Part shown: positions 31,600 to 41,745 of the stretch, one piece after another
How positions within the stretch are numbered: position 1 is the first letter of the stretch
Layout of the letters: the number at the start of each line of letters is the position of its first letter
Source of the DNA: Aquatica leii
Lineage: Eukaryota; Arthropoda; Insecta; Coleoptera; Lampyridae
Reading direction: 5' to 3'
Length of the DNA stretch: 64,000 nt
Assembly (NCBI GenBank): GCA_035610365.1
Contig: CM069432.1
Span: 20,832,354-20,896,353, forward strand
Notes under the pieces: model-generated
The model's database searches: none
What the model was told of the DNA's origin: nothing
Seen by the model: the letters and a program-made list of their open reading frames with translations, nothing else
Translations under genes and position numbers: made by a program

Positions 31600-32560
31600 G
31601 ATTCTTATTATGGAAAGCTTGCCTAAACCTCAAGCAACTTGACTGACTTCTGCGTGTTTGTTTGCATGGCAACCAAAGCCATCTATATAAAACTAGTATC
31701 ATATTTCTTTATTGATGCATGTTTGGCTAGCTTTGATCGATTTACGTTTCATCGTGAAGCTGGTCATCATTTTTACAGTGATGTTTATTGGTGCAGTAAG
31801 GCAGATTTTTTGAGACGTTTAAGAATCCTTGATTTCGAAATTGTATAAAGAGCGCAAAAACATATCCCGCTGCGGGTGTCTACTCCGACCACAACTTACT
31901 ATCGGCATCTATTAACCCCAAGCTCAAACGAAAGAAAAAAGAAGCCTTTGTTTGAAAATCAATTGGAGAACTGTGACATTGTCTAGCATTCTAACCCACC
32001 TTTAAATCCTAATTTTGAAAATTATGGGAAACGAGTGTAAAATCTATTAAAAGTCATCTGTTTCAAATCACCAATTTGCAGATGTGTAACTATGAAGAAC
32101 TCACTACGGTACTAAAAAAATTGAAACCATCTTAAATTTTTGTTTTCCAGTCTCAAGTGACCCAAATGATTTTGACTTTTTTACACTAAGACATTTTAGT
32201 TAGAGGTTCTCTTGTTTATATTCCTCATATTCCCCATACCGACGTAAATTAAAACCATTTGACTAGGTAGCAATTAATATAAAGAACAAATTAACTACAC
32301 TAGCGGCGGTGGTATATTGAATATTTCTACACACTACAGCAGAGGTTAAAGTAAAACAAATCGGAATTTAATCTAAAAGTAGGAGATTTAGTATTATTAA
32401 GATCTCTCAACAATCCGGTTTTGCAGTGGACAACCAAAAAATAACAAAAACTTATAAAGAACTAGACAGTACAGAGTGGTCAATATGCTTACCTCTTCTG
32501 GAGAGTATAAAAAGCCAGTATATCTTTCCCCCCATATAGAACTTGATTTTGTTTATAATT
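31600..32560 (+). pseudogene. BEL/Pao integrase remnant
   Basis: At 31640-31850 the frame reads FCVFVCMATKAIYIKLVSYF, then FIDACLASFDRFTFHREAGH and FYSDVYW. These are the BEL/Pao integrase core blocks, in which the family has an Asp in the SD(N) block. Near 31990-32100 blocks like NPNFENYGKRV and FKSPICRCVT match the region around the catalytic Glu. At 32370-32450 LKVGDLVLLRSLNNPVLQW matches the C-terminal 'GD.VLl...PP..W' module. There are many stops. It may belong to the same family as the minus-strand RT remnant at 10.1-13.4 kb, but the two cannot be linked from sequence here. Confidence 0.7.
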
Positions 32561-32639
32561 AAGTTTAGAGTATGATTTTTTTATAGTTAGACCGAATTGA
32601 TACATAAATATTTTGATTTGCGCATTTGTGGGTTATTTC

Positions 32640-32868
32640 GGTTTTGATTTATATTAATTTGGTCTGGGTTTTTTCAATCGACAGTGTGCCTTTGGCGATG
32701 CACTCACGCAGACAAGAACCGGTCATGTAAATTGTTAAATACGGTTTTCTGGTGTGCGCTACGTTGACCGGTCTTGCAACTGAAGCAGTTTGTCGCAATT
32801 GCATATGATGAGTTGCGTGCTGTTTGCTGCTCACCGTAGCGGACCGGTGGCATTTGCTAAAATCCAAC
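32640..32868. other. Unassigned spacer
   Basis: No recognisable motif. A minus-strand ORF of 72 codons here is low-complexity chance coding. Confidence 0.3.
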
Positions 32869-32869
32869 T

Positions 32870-33184
32870 ATTTGTCTACCTTTTTTTGAAGCTTCCGCGT
32901 ATTTCGTACTCCTGCTGGTCTCCGATCTCTAGCGATTTTAATTAGTCTATCCTCTCCCGCTCTAGAGACATGGTCGTTCCATTCCCTTTTTCTCTTTCGT
33001 ATGAATCTAACAATGTTTGGTACTCCCCACTCTTCTCTTATTTCAGAGTTTCTTACGCTGTCCAGTCATGTCCTCCCCGTTATCATTCTCAAAGTATTTT
33101 CTGAGGTTTTCATGAGTTGTTTAGTTTTGCTGCTGTCAACGCGTGTTTCTGATGCATAAGTCATACCTGGTCTCACCATCGCTT
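32870..33184 (-). pseudogene. LINE RT C-terminus (nest level 1, left part)
   Basis: The minus strand reads MVRPGMTYASETRVDSSKTK, then QLMKTSENTLRMITGRT, and then basic blocks (GVPNIVRFIRKRKREWNDHV, RRPAGVRNTRKLQKK). This is the C-terminal part of a LINE RT, whose central part is at 43059-43910. The two were one sequence before an LTR and everything inside it arrived. The 4-bp GCTT duplication (33181-33184 and 43055-43058) marks the split. Confidence 0.75.
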
Positions 33185-33271
33185 TGTTACAAGCTTTTGG
33201 TATTTTACGAACCTGCACGGCCAACTCACAATAGTCGGGAGTAGGGGGGTTCACAGAAACTATGCTTAAGG
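33185..33271 (-). repeat. Solo LTR, family 1, left part (nest level 2)
   Basis: It begins TGTTACAAGC after the GCTT target duplication and follows the family start (ACGAACC...GCACGGCCAACTC). It is interrupted after CTTAAGG at 33265-33271 by the P-like transposon and resumes at 41746. Confidence 0.8.
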
Positions 33272-33305
33272 CACAGAGTAATATAACTTTACAGAGGGGA
33301 AAGCT
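33272..33305 (+). repeat. P-like terminal inverted repeat, left (34 bp)
   Basis: Exact inverted match to 41712-41745. Confidence 0.9.
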
Positions 33306-33493
33306 AACGTTCCCGCTAAAAATTTGTTTTTATACGCATGTCTTTTGACGCCATTTTATAAGTGTTATTTTAATCAACCTCAAATTTGTTGTTTTGGACA
33401 TTTTGGATTTGTGGATAATATAGTTGTTATAGAAATTGTATATACTCGTAGTTAGGTTTTAAAACATTATAGTAGTAGTATTAAGTGATTGTA

Positions 33494-34115
33494 CAGTCGT
33501 GGTCATTGAAAATGGATTCATTCAGGTAGAAAAAAAAGAACGTGGTCACAGTCTAAGACAAAAAAGTGCCGTGACCCTTTTAATCTCGGAGGTAATAAAC
33601 ACCACAGTATTTATGATTTGTTATTTATAAAATTTTTACAATTTTAACAATGAATAAATAAAATATTTCTATTCTTTCTTTCACGAAGTATTAACTTTTA
33701 ATAAATTTATAAAAAGTGCCCAAGATGTCACAAAACAAATATGAACAATTTTCTTTAACAGTTTCAATTAGTCTATTAGTCAAAGGTCAATATCCTGAAT
33801 ATCACTATTTCCTGTACACACTGTAATTAAGGGATTTTCTTATTGCCTGATTTAAAAGACAATATAAGAACAAGACTATAGTATCTATTATGACATACGT
33901 ATTTTTTCAATAAAGAGGGTTTACTGGGAAAACCTTCAATTTAAGTTTCTTTATCAAACCGGATTTGTTGCTACACCGATACACATACAATTTCAGATTT
34001 ACCCTTTAAAAATATAAACTAATTAGTTGCATATAATTAATTTACTTCAATATTTTTTGCAGTATTATTAACATTCATACAATATGATAATTTGAAATGA
34101 CAATAAAAGGTAAGT
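33494..34115. repeat. Long inverted terminal repeat, left arm
   Basis: Inverted match to about 39957-40828, with point differences and one length difference. The outermost 60 bases are almost identical. Confidence 0.8.
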
Positions 34116-34224
34116 CGATATGTAAACATTAATAATAGTTTTTTTCATCGAAATCATCTCATGCAGGATCCAAACCTTAGGAAACAAAAACACAATAATG
34201 CAATAATGAATTTATTTAAAATAT

Positions 34225-34378
34225 TTAATACTTTGTATAGTATCCGTTGCTTTCAATAGAGTTTTGTAGTCTATTGGGCAAACTATTTACAATGTTTTCA
34301 CAAATATTTATGTTTCGAAGGGAATTCCAATTATCAGTCACTTGCCGCGTTAATTCGTTGACATTGCGTTCTCTAATA
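34225..34378 (-). pseudogene. Tc1-like transposase, C-terminal exon piece beyond the LINE
   Basis: The minus strand reads IRERNVNELTRQVTDNWNSL, then NIVNSLPNRLQ and SNGYYTKY, then stop: the standard C-terminus of Tc1-type transposases. The upstream part of the same gene ends in IRER at 38549-38562, the duplicated LINE target. Confidence 0.85.
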
Positions 34379-34429
34379 TATATATATATAATCATAACCC
34401 TATTTACCTTTCGGTATAGAGTATAAAAA

Positions 34430-34530
34430 AAAGAAAAAAAATTAAACATACTTATTCAAAATAAACAATTTTTCTAAACTAAGAAAAAAAAAAAATTAAA
34501 CTTACTTATTCTAAATAAACAACTTTTCTG
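34430..34530. repeat. Duplicated block in the LINE 3' UTR
   Basis: An A-run followed by TTAAAC(A/T)TACTTATTC and AAATAAACAA(C/T)TTTTCT occurs twice, about 60 bases apart, just past ORF2. Confidence 0.6.
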
Positions 34531-34672
34531 TATATGTTATTCGTCTCTTCATTTGCACCTCACTACATGTTTTCTTTCTACCACTCTTACCATTCCTAAT
34601 GTTCATATATTTTACCCAAATGAATACACTTTACACACGTTAGTTTATCTTTTTCCTTACTGTCTAACTATT

Positions 34673-37570
34673 CTATGCGTACAAACTTTGCCCATTTTTT
34701 TTGTCTTGTGTCAGTGTTTTCGCCTCTTGCCAGCTTTTATTGTACTTTTTCAGAATTTCTGCTATTTCCTCGTCCCACCTCCTCTTTGGTCTTCCTCTTG
34801 GTCTTTTAATGCTTGATTTAGTTTCCCAGATAACTTTGGTTTGTCTATTGTTTCCCATTCTGTTTAAGTGTCCGAACCATCTCAGCTGTTGTCTTTCTAT
34901 AGTGTTCTTTATGGATTCTACCTTTAGTGTTGTACGTATTTCTTCATTTCTTACTCTATCTATTTTTGTTACTCCCATGATTCCTCTTAAGTATTTCATT
35001 TCGCATGCTTGTATCTTGCTTTCTTGCTTTTTTGTGAGCGTCCAGCTTTCACAAACGAATCTCAATATTGGTTTATAAATGGTGTTGTATACTGTTAATT
35101 TTGTTCTATTGCTTACTTCTTTTTTTCTAATAAATACATTACTTAGTGCATAATACACTTTATTGGCACTTTCAATTCTATTATTTATTTCGGCTTCGTT
35201 CTTTCCATCCTTTTGTATTGTAACGCCCAAATATGTAAAGCTGTCTGTTTGTTCAATCTCTTTATTGTTAAGTTGTACTTTCGCTTTTGTGTTGTTCCTT
35301 CCTAATATCATTACCTTAGTCTTATCGATGTTTATTTTAAGGTTGCATTTTTGTAGTGCACTGTTCCATAGCTGCAAGTTGTCTTCTAGATCTTCCGCGT
35401 TTTTAGCACAAATCATCAAGTCGTCTGCGAACGCACACTCTGTTATATAAACTGGTTCCATATATCTGTAGCCCACTAGTAGTTTCTTAGCCTGATCCTT
35501 AACTTCTTTTATTACGTCATCTAGTACAATGTTGAATAATGTTGGACTTAGGACTCCACCCTGTCTCAGTCCCTCTTTCGTCGCAAATTTTTCTGACTCC
35601 AAGTTGTTTGTTCTAATCAGGTTCCACGTGTTTTTGTACAAGCTCGCTATGTTCTTTCTTAATCGTTTCCCAATTCTTCTTTTCTTAAGGCTATCCCAGA
35701 TGATTCTTCTCGGTATACTATCGAAAGCTTTTTCGAGGTCAATAAACGCTGTATATATGTCTTTTCCGTGGTATTTTTCTATTAATTGTTTTATGGTAAA
35801 TATGTGATCTTGTATTCCTCTACCTTTTCTGAAGCCACTTTGTGATTCTTCCAATTGAGTTTCTGTTTTAGCCTTTAGTTTGTCGTCTAGCAGTCTCTCG
35901 TATACTTTGTATGCGTTACTCAGTAGCGTTATCCCTCTATAATTTTTGCATTCTTTTTTATTTCCCGACTTATATATGGGTAATATTATACCGATTTCCC
36001 ACTCTTTAGGAATCCTGCTTTGTTCTGCAATTTTATTTATCAATATTGTTAGTACTTCTATTCCGTTATTTCCTAGCAATTTTAGCATTTCTGCACTTAT
36101 ACCATCATGTCCCGGCGCTTTGCCTCTTTTGAGTTTATTTATAGCTTCTCTTACTTCTTCTGTTCTAAATGCTTCTTTTTCTTGTTCATTGTCTTCTTCT
36201 CCTTGTTCACTTTTTGGTTCCACATTATGTGGTGTGTCTGTTATTCCCCCATTTATTAATTGCTCGAAGTATTCTTTCCATCGCTGCATTATATCTTCAT
36301 TTTGAATTAACGTTTTCCCTTCCTTCGAGTTGATGTGTTGCGATTTATCTTCTTTTCCTTTCCTTAACGTTTTTACTATTTTATAGAACAGTTTTTGGTT
36401 ACCCGCACTATCTTTTTCTATCTTTCTGCCGAATTCTTCCCATGCTTTTTGTTTTGCGGTTTTTACCGATTCTTTAACTCGTAATCTCTGAGCTTTGTAT
36501 TGCTTATAGTTTTCATTGTTTTTGTTTCTTAGATATTTTTCCCATTTTATTTTCTTTTAACTTCACTTCTTCGTTTATTTCTGCATTCCACCAATGCGTT
36601 TTCTTTAGATTTTTGTTATCGTTTGTCTCTCCACATGTTATTTTAGCTGTGTTCAGTATTGCTTCTTTAATGTTTATCCATAGTTCTTCTATATTGTACT
36701 TTCTTATATTTATTTTCATGTTTCTCATTTCTTTTTCTATTTTGCAGTATATTTATTTGCTACTTCATCTTCTTGCAGTTTGTATGTTTTTATTTTTATC
36801 TTCGTTTGTGAGGTTGTTTTTGTGCACTTTTTGTTTTCCTTAGTTTCCGTTGCTATCCTCGTTTTTGATACTACCAGGTAGTGATCAGTATATATTTCGG
36901 CGCCTCTTCTTACTCTTGTGTCTTTTATATCTTTCCTATATTGTTTATTTATTATTACGTAGTCAATAATCGATTTTTCTTTTCTGCTTACTACCTCTCT
37001 AGTATATTTATGGATGTCTTTGTGCTTGAAAAAGCTGTTGGTTATTATTAAGTTGTTCATTATGCAGAAGTCTATTAATCTTTTCCCGTTATTATTTCTT
37101 ATTTTCTCTCCATATAGCCCTACGGTATCTCCTGATTCGTCGTCCTTTTTTCCTATCCTTCCGTTTATATCACCTGTTATAATTATTCTTCCACTTATAT
37201 TTTCTATTGCTTCTGATAATTGCTCCCAGAACTGATCTTTTATTTGTACTTTTTCATCTTCTCCTGGTCCATATGCAATTATCAACGTGGTTTTATTGGT
37301 GTTTTCTAACTGTATTTCTATTTTAAGTGTTCTTTCTGTAATAACCGTCCATTTTTTAATGTATTTATTTATTTCCGTTTTAATTATGCATCCCACTCCC
37401 TCTCTTGCTCTCTGGTTGTGTTCGACTCCCGCGTATACTAGTAAATTTTCGCTAGGTAGAATTGTTCCTATTTTCCATCCATTCCTTATCTCTACCTTAT
37501 TCGTTGCCTTGTTCGTTGTCTCATTGGACCGTCTAGTTTTCATATCTTCTGTATTTAGTTTTTTTTCCAA
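34673..37570 (-). pseudogene. LINE ORF2: endonuclease and reverse transcriptase, frame-broken
   Basis: The endonuclease frame (37570-36737) has IIAYGPGEDEKVQIKDQFWE, the catalytic block IIITGDINGRIG, IDYVIIN and YTDHYLVV. The first part of the domain (the WN and ETK blocks, roughly 50 residues) is absent, and the frame directly overlaps the ORF1 end. A middle frame (36728-36513) and the RT frame (open from about 36545 to 34673) follow, so there are frame breaks near 36,745 and 36,545. RT has GHDGISAEMLK, YRGITLLSNAYKVYE, YTAFIDLEKAFDSI, GVLSPTLFNIVLDD and the active site FADD at about 35420. It cannot make a working protein. Confidence 0.85.
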
Positions 37571-38271
37571 GCCGTACGCGTTATTTTTCTTATTTGTTCT
37601 TCAAAGTTTTGACCTTCCGGGGACCTTTCTGTTACTTTTCTCTTGTAATTTGTGTTTTGACTCCATGTGTTTGTTTCTTGGTTTTCCTGTTGTGATTCGT
37701 AGGATGTGCCTGCTTTATTGTAAATCTTTAGTTTGTCGTAGATTAAATATGCTGTTTGTCCTTTTTCTCTAGCTTCTTTTAGTAGTGGTATTAATTTTTT
37801 TCTTTCTTCTTGCACCTTTTTTGTGTAGTCTTCGTCTATCCAAATATCTGATCCTTTTAAATTTTTTGCGCTGCTTAAAATCTTTTTTTTTGTACTCGTC
37901 TTTATTAATTTAATTAATATTGGTCTTGTTTTTCCTTCAGTAGGTTTTCCTAGTCTTTTTGCTTCGTCGATCTCCATCTTTTTATCTAGGCTAATTCCTA
38001 TCTTGTCAATTACTATACAAACTTTTTCTCTAGTTACTTCTTCACACTCGTTTATATCCTCTTTGATACCTTTTATTATGAGATTTTTTCCTCTTATTTC
38101 TCTTTCCAACATTTCTATTCTTTCGTTTTGCTCGGCCACTTTTTTTGTAAGTTTTGTGTTTTCCTCTTTAACTTGGTTTAATTCTTGTATTAACTTGTCC
38201 AGTTTTTCGTTTGTTTGCTTCGTGTTATTGTTTATAGTTGCGAACATTTCTTCAATTCTTTCTATATCCAT
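37555..38271 (-). CDS. LINE ORF1 (coiled-coil RNA-binding type)
   Basis: An intact 238-residue ORF starting with ATG at 38271. Residues 1-65 form a heptad-rich coiled coil (IQELNQVKEENTKLTKKV). Residues 65-165 look like an RRM-type fold (RGKNLIIKGIKEDINECEE ... RPILIKLIK), followed by a basic tail. This is the layout of L1-type ORF1 nucleic-acid chaperones. It overlaps the start of the surviving ORF2 frame by about 16 bases. Confidence 0.8.
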   Translation of the reverse strand: MDIERIEEMFATINNNTKQTNEKLDKLIQELNQVKEENTKLTKKVAEQNERIEMLEREIRGKNLIIKGIKEDINECEEVTREKVCIVIDKIGISLDKKMEIDEAKRLGKPTEGKTRPILIKLIKTSTKKKILSSAKNLKGSDIWIDEDYTKKVQEERKKLIPLLKEAREKGQTAYLIYDKLKIYNKAGTSYESQQENQETNTWSQNTNYKRKVTERSPEGQNFEEQIRKITRTAWKKN

Positions 38272-38548
38272 TTCTTAAGTTATCCGTTATCGAGCGTCCT
38301 TGCCTTCGCGTATGTTGTGATTACGCACTGTCTTATTTTGTTGGAACTGTTATATTTATTCACTATAAAACCTTTTATTTACTTAATTATTCACTTTTGA
38401 TTTATTAATTGTTTCTTTCCACTATTTTCGAAAAACTTCGTATTAAAATTTTCAAATTATGTTGGAATAAAGCCTGTATACAGGTGTTTTTATCGCCAAC
38501 GCTTTAATTCGCGTCTTACTTCGACCACGTATCAACATACATATATCC

Positions 38549-39332
38549 TGCGTTCTCTAATACCGCTATTAAAATTGTTCCAGTCTTTCACGCTAGCTGC
38601 CGACAAATTTTCTATCGGATTGAGATCTGGTGATTTTGCGGGCCATGATAGAAAGTCAATTTCCGGGTGATCTGTAAACCAATCTTGCACAATTTGTGCA
38701 GTGTGGATTGTGCAAATGTTCTGAACAAAAACAAAACTTTCCACCTCATTTTCAGGGTAAAGTGCTCGTACACTAGGCAACATCACCTCCTCTAACACCG
38801 TAACGTAAGCTCTGGCATTAAAACGTGGCGGTGTTATTTGCACCAGTTCACCGGGACAACTTTCACACATCCATCCCCAAAAACCAGCATTGATTCGGCC
38901 ACTTGTTTTTTTTTTTGGTAGAACGTTCTCCACTTCATACCTGGTTCCATTTCGCCTCCACAATTGTGTAGGTGCATCAAGCGATGACGAATAGGTTTTT
39001 TCGTCTGAGAATATTACAGCTGACCAGTCTCTGTTGAGGTTATTTTGGCAAAATTGAAGCCGTTTCGCTGTATGTTCTGGTGTTATTAAAATTTTTCTTG
39101 CTGGTTGACGGCAATGCACTCCTGCTTCATGCAATCGACGCTTTATAGTTCTCGCGGAACACATTAGTTGTAAATGTTCTTTAATTATTGTTGAAGATAG
39201 AAAACGTCGATTATCAGCAATTTCTACAATAGCGTTGTCTTGGTCCGGAGTAGTAATCCGCGCTGCTCCTGGATGAACTGTAGCCATCTCTCCGATTTCA
39301 CCGCGATTAATCCACCGTCTCACAGTTTGTTT
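38549..39332 (-). pseudogene. Tc1-like transposase, main part (interrupted, catalytic Asp changed)
   Basis: The minus strand is open from a likely intron acceptor (TTCGTTTTAG at about 39333) through QTVRRWINRGE (end of the helix-turn-helix), SARTIKRRLHEAGVHCRQP, VIFSDEKTYSSS (first Asp), then FVFVQNICTIHTA, where the family has Gln-Asp-Asn; the second catalytic Asp is Asn here. It continues to SPDLNPIENL (catalytic Glu) and ends at the LINE insertion. The N-terminal DNA-binding exon was not found. A LINE insertion and the Asp change both make it inactive. Confidence 0.85.
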
Positions 39333-39956
39333 CTAAAACGAATAAAACAAGATAAATGTAGTTAATAACAACGATAAACATAAAGGATAAATGGTTTAAA
39401 ACAACTGCAATTGTTTACAAAGCAAGCTTCATAATACAGTTAATGGTATTGATGCTAATAAGTATTGTTATTATTTATAATCAATTATATTTCTAATTTC
39501 TCGGCATTTTTTTAAAGTGAGGAATTTAAAAATTAAATAATTTTAGAACTCAGTTCAACGTTTTATGCAAATGAGTAAATGATTAAAACCAAGTGAATCT
39601 CTGCTTTTATTAAGTCAATTATCCCATCCACGAAATATTGAAAAAGTGCATTTTAAACATAACTTAGAAGTATTGTATTGTTTACATGTTTTGATGGAAT
39701 ATAGAATCTTAGTATATAAAATCGTCAAATTGTAAGGAATAACCAGTTTGAGTTACCGTGACACATTTTCCTGAAAGATTACAAAGGTTCGTTATTTATG
39801 TTTTAGGGTGTTTAGTTATGTTAGTCAACTCTAGCATCGTGCATTAGGTTATTATAATTAAAAAAATTGCATTTTAAATTTTAATTTAAATTAACAAAAT
39901 CTATTAAAACTATTTTTCGAATGACTTCCGGAAATTTCTTTCTCGGCGCGTTATTT

Positions 39957-40828
39957 ACATGACTTTCAAATTATCTTATTGTTTGAATGTTAATAATACT
40001 GCAAAAAAATATTGAAGTACATTAATTATATGCAACAAATTGGTTTATATTTTTAAAGTCAAAATCTTAAATTGGATGTGTAGTGGTTTAGCAACAATTC
40101 AGGTTTGATGAAGAAACTTAATTTTCAAATGTGTTTTTATTCAAGTGTTGCAACTAGTAACTTCATTGTCATCATAATCTACCCTTATTCTTCATTAAGA
40201 ATAAAATAAATAAATTGAGTTACGAAAGAACCCACTGATTCGGTCTTCCGGGCATTTTTGATTTAATTTCAATATTAAAAATAACGGAAACACTTTAAAC
40301 ACAATACTATCGGTGGGTAAATAATAAGTAAGAAGTACGATTTTAAATTAAAGGTTTTCCCAGTAAATCTTCTTCATTGAAAAATGAAATATAATGTCAT
40401 AATAGATACTATTGTCTTGTTGTTATATTGTCTTTTAAATCAGGCAATAAGAAAATCCCTTATTTACTGTGTGTACAGGAAATACGATTAAAAGATAGAT
40501 ACTTAGATAATGATATTTAGGATATTGACGTTTTGACTAATAGACTAATTGAAATTGTTAAATATAATTGTTCATATTTGTTTTGTGACATCTTGGGCAC
40601 TTTTTATAATTATAAATTTATTAAAAGTTAATACTTCGTGAAAGATAGAATAGAAATATTTTATTTATTCATTGTTAAAATTGTAAAAATTTTATAAATA
40701 ACAAATCATAGATACGGTGGTGTTTATTGCCTCAGAGATTATAAGGGTCACGGTACTTTTCTATCTTAGACTGTGACCACGTTCTTTTTTTTCTACCTGA
40801 ATGAATCCATTTTCAATGACCACGACTG
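39957..40828. repeat. Long inverted terminal repeat, right arm
   Basis: Inverted counterpart of 33494-34115 with an extra segment of about 220 bases (roughly 40122-40342). The extra segment contains an ATG-led reading MPGRPNQ on the minus strand, which could be part of a first transposase exon; no consistent splice join was found. Confidence 0.75.
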
Positions 40829-40956
40829 TACATCGTAAATTTATTAAGGTAAGTTAACTAAGAAACATAACCAATATTTTAGAAACAAAATATAATATTT
40901 TCTTACTTACTTTTTAATATTTCTAATAATTTCTTTCTTAATTCTTTAGAGTGATC

Positions 40957-41402
40957 ATGAATTGTAAAGCAAACAAAGGAGGGACGGTGTGTGCTTATCG
41001 AAACTGCTCCTCGAAAACGGGTGGATTAGTTTTTTTATTTAGAATTCCGAATTGGATTTTAACAAATTATTTATTTATTTTAAAGCGTTTGATAGAAAAC
41101 AATGTTATTATGGAGGATTAAGGGTTCCAAGTGCTAGCTTTGTTGAATACATGTACAAACTAGAAAAAATATTTGTTTCTATGTTTCCACAAGTTTGTCT
41201 TGGTAAAAATATTTCTCACATATATTTTTCTGAAATGAAAAAGATTTTCTTTTTGTATAATTGTCCTGAGTTTCCGTCAGATTATGTAATAAAATTATTT
41301 ATACGATTAAAAATATTCTATTCAGTAAAATATGCCAACAAAGATATAAAAGGAAAAAGAAGACAAAAAAACACAAAAATAGCTATTTTAAATCATATTT
41401 AG
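40957..41402 (+). pseudogene. P/THAP-like transposase, N- and C-terminal ends joined by deletion
   Basis: Frame 1 (40957-41121) starts MNCKANKGG and has CAYRNCSSKTGGLVFLFRIP, the first Cys pair and 'FRFP' block of a THAP DNA-binding domain. Frame 2 (41052-41402) overlaps it and reads GGLRVPSASFVEYMYKLEKI, then CPEFPSDYVIKLFIRLKIFY and VKYANKDIKG, resembling the C-terminus of P-element/THAP9-type transposases. The GTP-binding and catalytic middle is missing. The element's 34-bp inverted ends agree with this family. It is non-functional but diagnostic. Confidence 0.65.
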
Positions 41403-41711
41403 TTTTAGATTTGAATTATTTAATGTAAACATAATTTGTAGATTAAAAATATGAAGTACACAAATATAGTTTTTATTTCAACTGTTAATAAAATATAAAT
41501 CAAATGTATGTGTATTTGTAATATACCTTTAAATCATTTTTATCAGTAAACACTTATATATTTAATGTTCAAATAAAAGTTGCATCTATTTGTTGAAATA
41601 GATGCAATTAAAGCTACAATACCTTGTATTTGAATTTCGCGCCCATATACCACTTAAACAATGGCGGAAGGTCATATTTTTAACACTCCAAAAGATCAAA
41701 GGTACCGCCAC

Positions 41712-41745
41712 AGCTTTCCCCTCTGTAAAGTTATATTACTCTGTG
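41712..41745 (-). repeat. P-like terminal inverted repeat, right (34 bp)
   Basis: Exact inverted match to 33272-33305, followed by the CTTAAGG duplication at 41746-41752. Confidence 0.9.

Larger units (their letters stand above)
34379..38548 (-). mobile_element. LINE with ORF1 and ORF2 (nest level 5, youngest)
   Basis: A 4.17-kb LINE on the minus strand inside the Tc1-like transposase gene. The 14-bp direct repeat TGCGTTCTCTAATA at 34365-34378 and 38549-38562 is the target duplication. The 3' end is a short (TA)n tail after a 3' UTR that holds a duplicated block. ORF1 is intact; ORF2 is missing its start and has two frame breaks. The RT type (YRGITLLSNAYKVYERLL; GHLNRMGNNRQTK) is common in insects and resembles RTE/Proto2-like elements, but the clade is not settled by eye. 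Confidence 0.85.
33494..40828 (-). mobile_element. Tc1-like transposon with long inverted ends (nest level 4)
   Basis: Ends CAGTCGTGGTCATTG... and its complement are flanked by TA (33492-33493 and 40829-40830), the Tc1/mariner target duplication. The inverted arms match for about 620 bases on the left (33494 to about 34115) and about 870 on the right (about 39957-40828). The right arm has an extra segment of about 220 bases at roughly 40122-40342. A transposase gene lies between the arms on the minus strand and is split by a LINE. Without the LINE the element is about 3.15 kb. Confidence 0.85.
33272..41745 (+). mobile_element. P/THAP-like DNA transposon (nest level 3)
   Basis: Perfect 34-bp inverted ends at 33272-33305 and 41712-41745 (starting CACAGAGTAATATAAC). 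A 7-bp direct repeat CTTAAGG flanks them (33265-33271, 41746-41752). P-superfamily elements usually make 8-bp duplications, so 7 bp is a small discrepancy. Without the Tc1-like insertion it is only about 1.14 kb. It retains the ends of a P-like transposase gene with the middle deleted, so it is a non-autonomous derivative. Confidence 0.75.

Noticed and set aside
34701-38278. Plus-strand ORFs of 60-160 codons across the LINE
   Set aside because: They are antisense to LINE ORF1 and ORF2 and are Leu/Phe/Ser-rich because the sense strand is A-rich.
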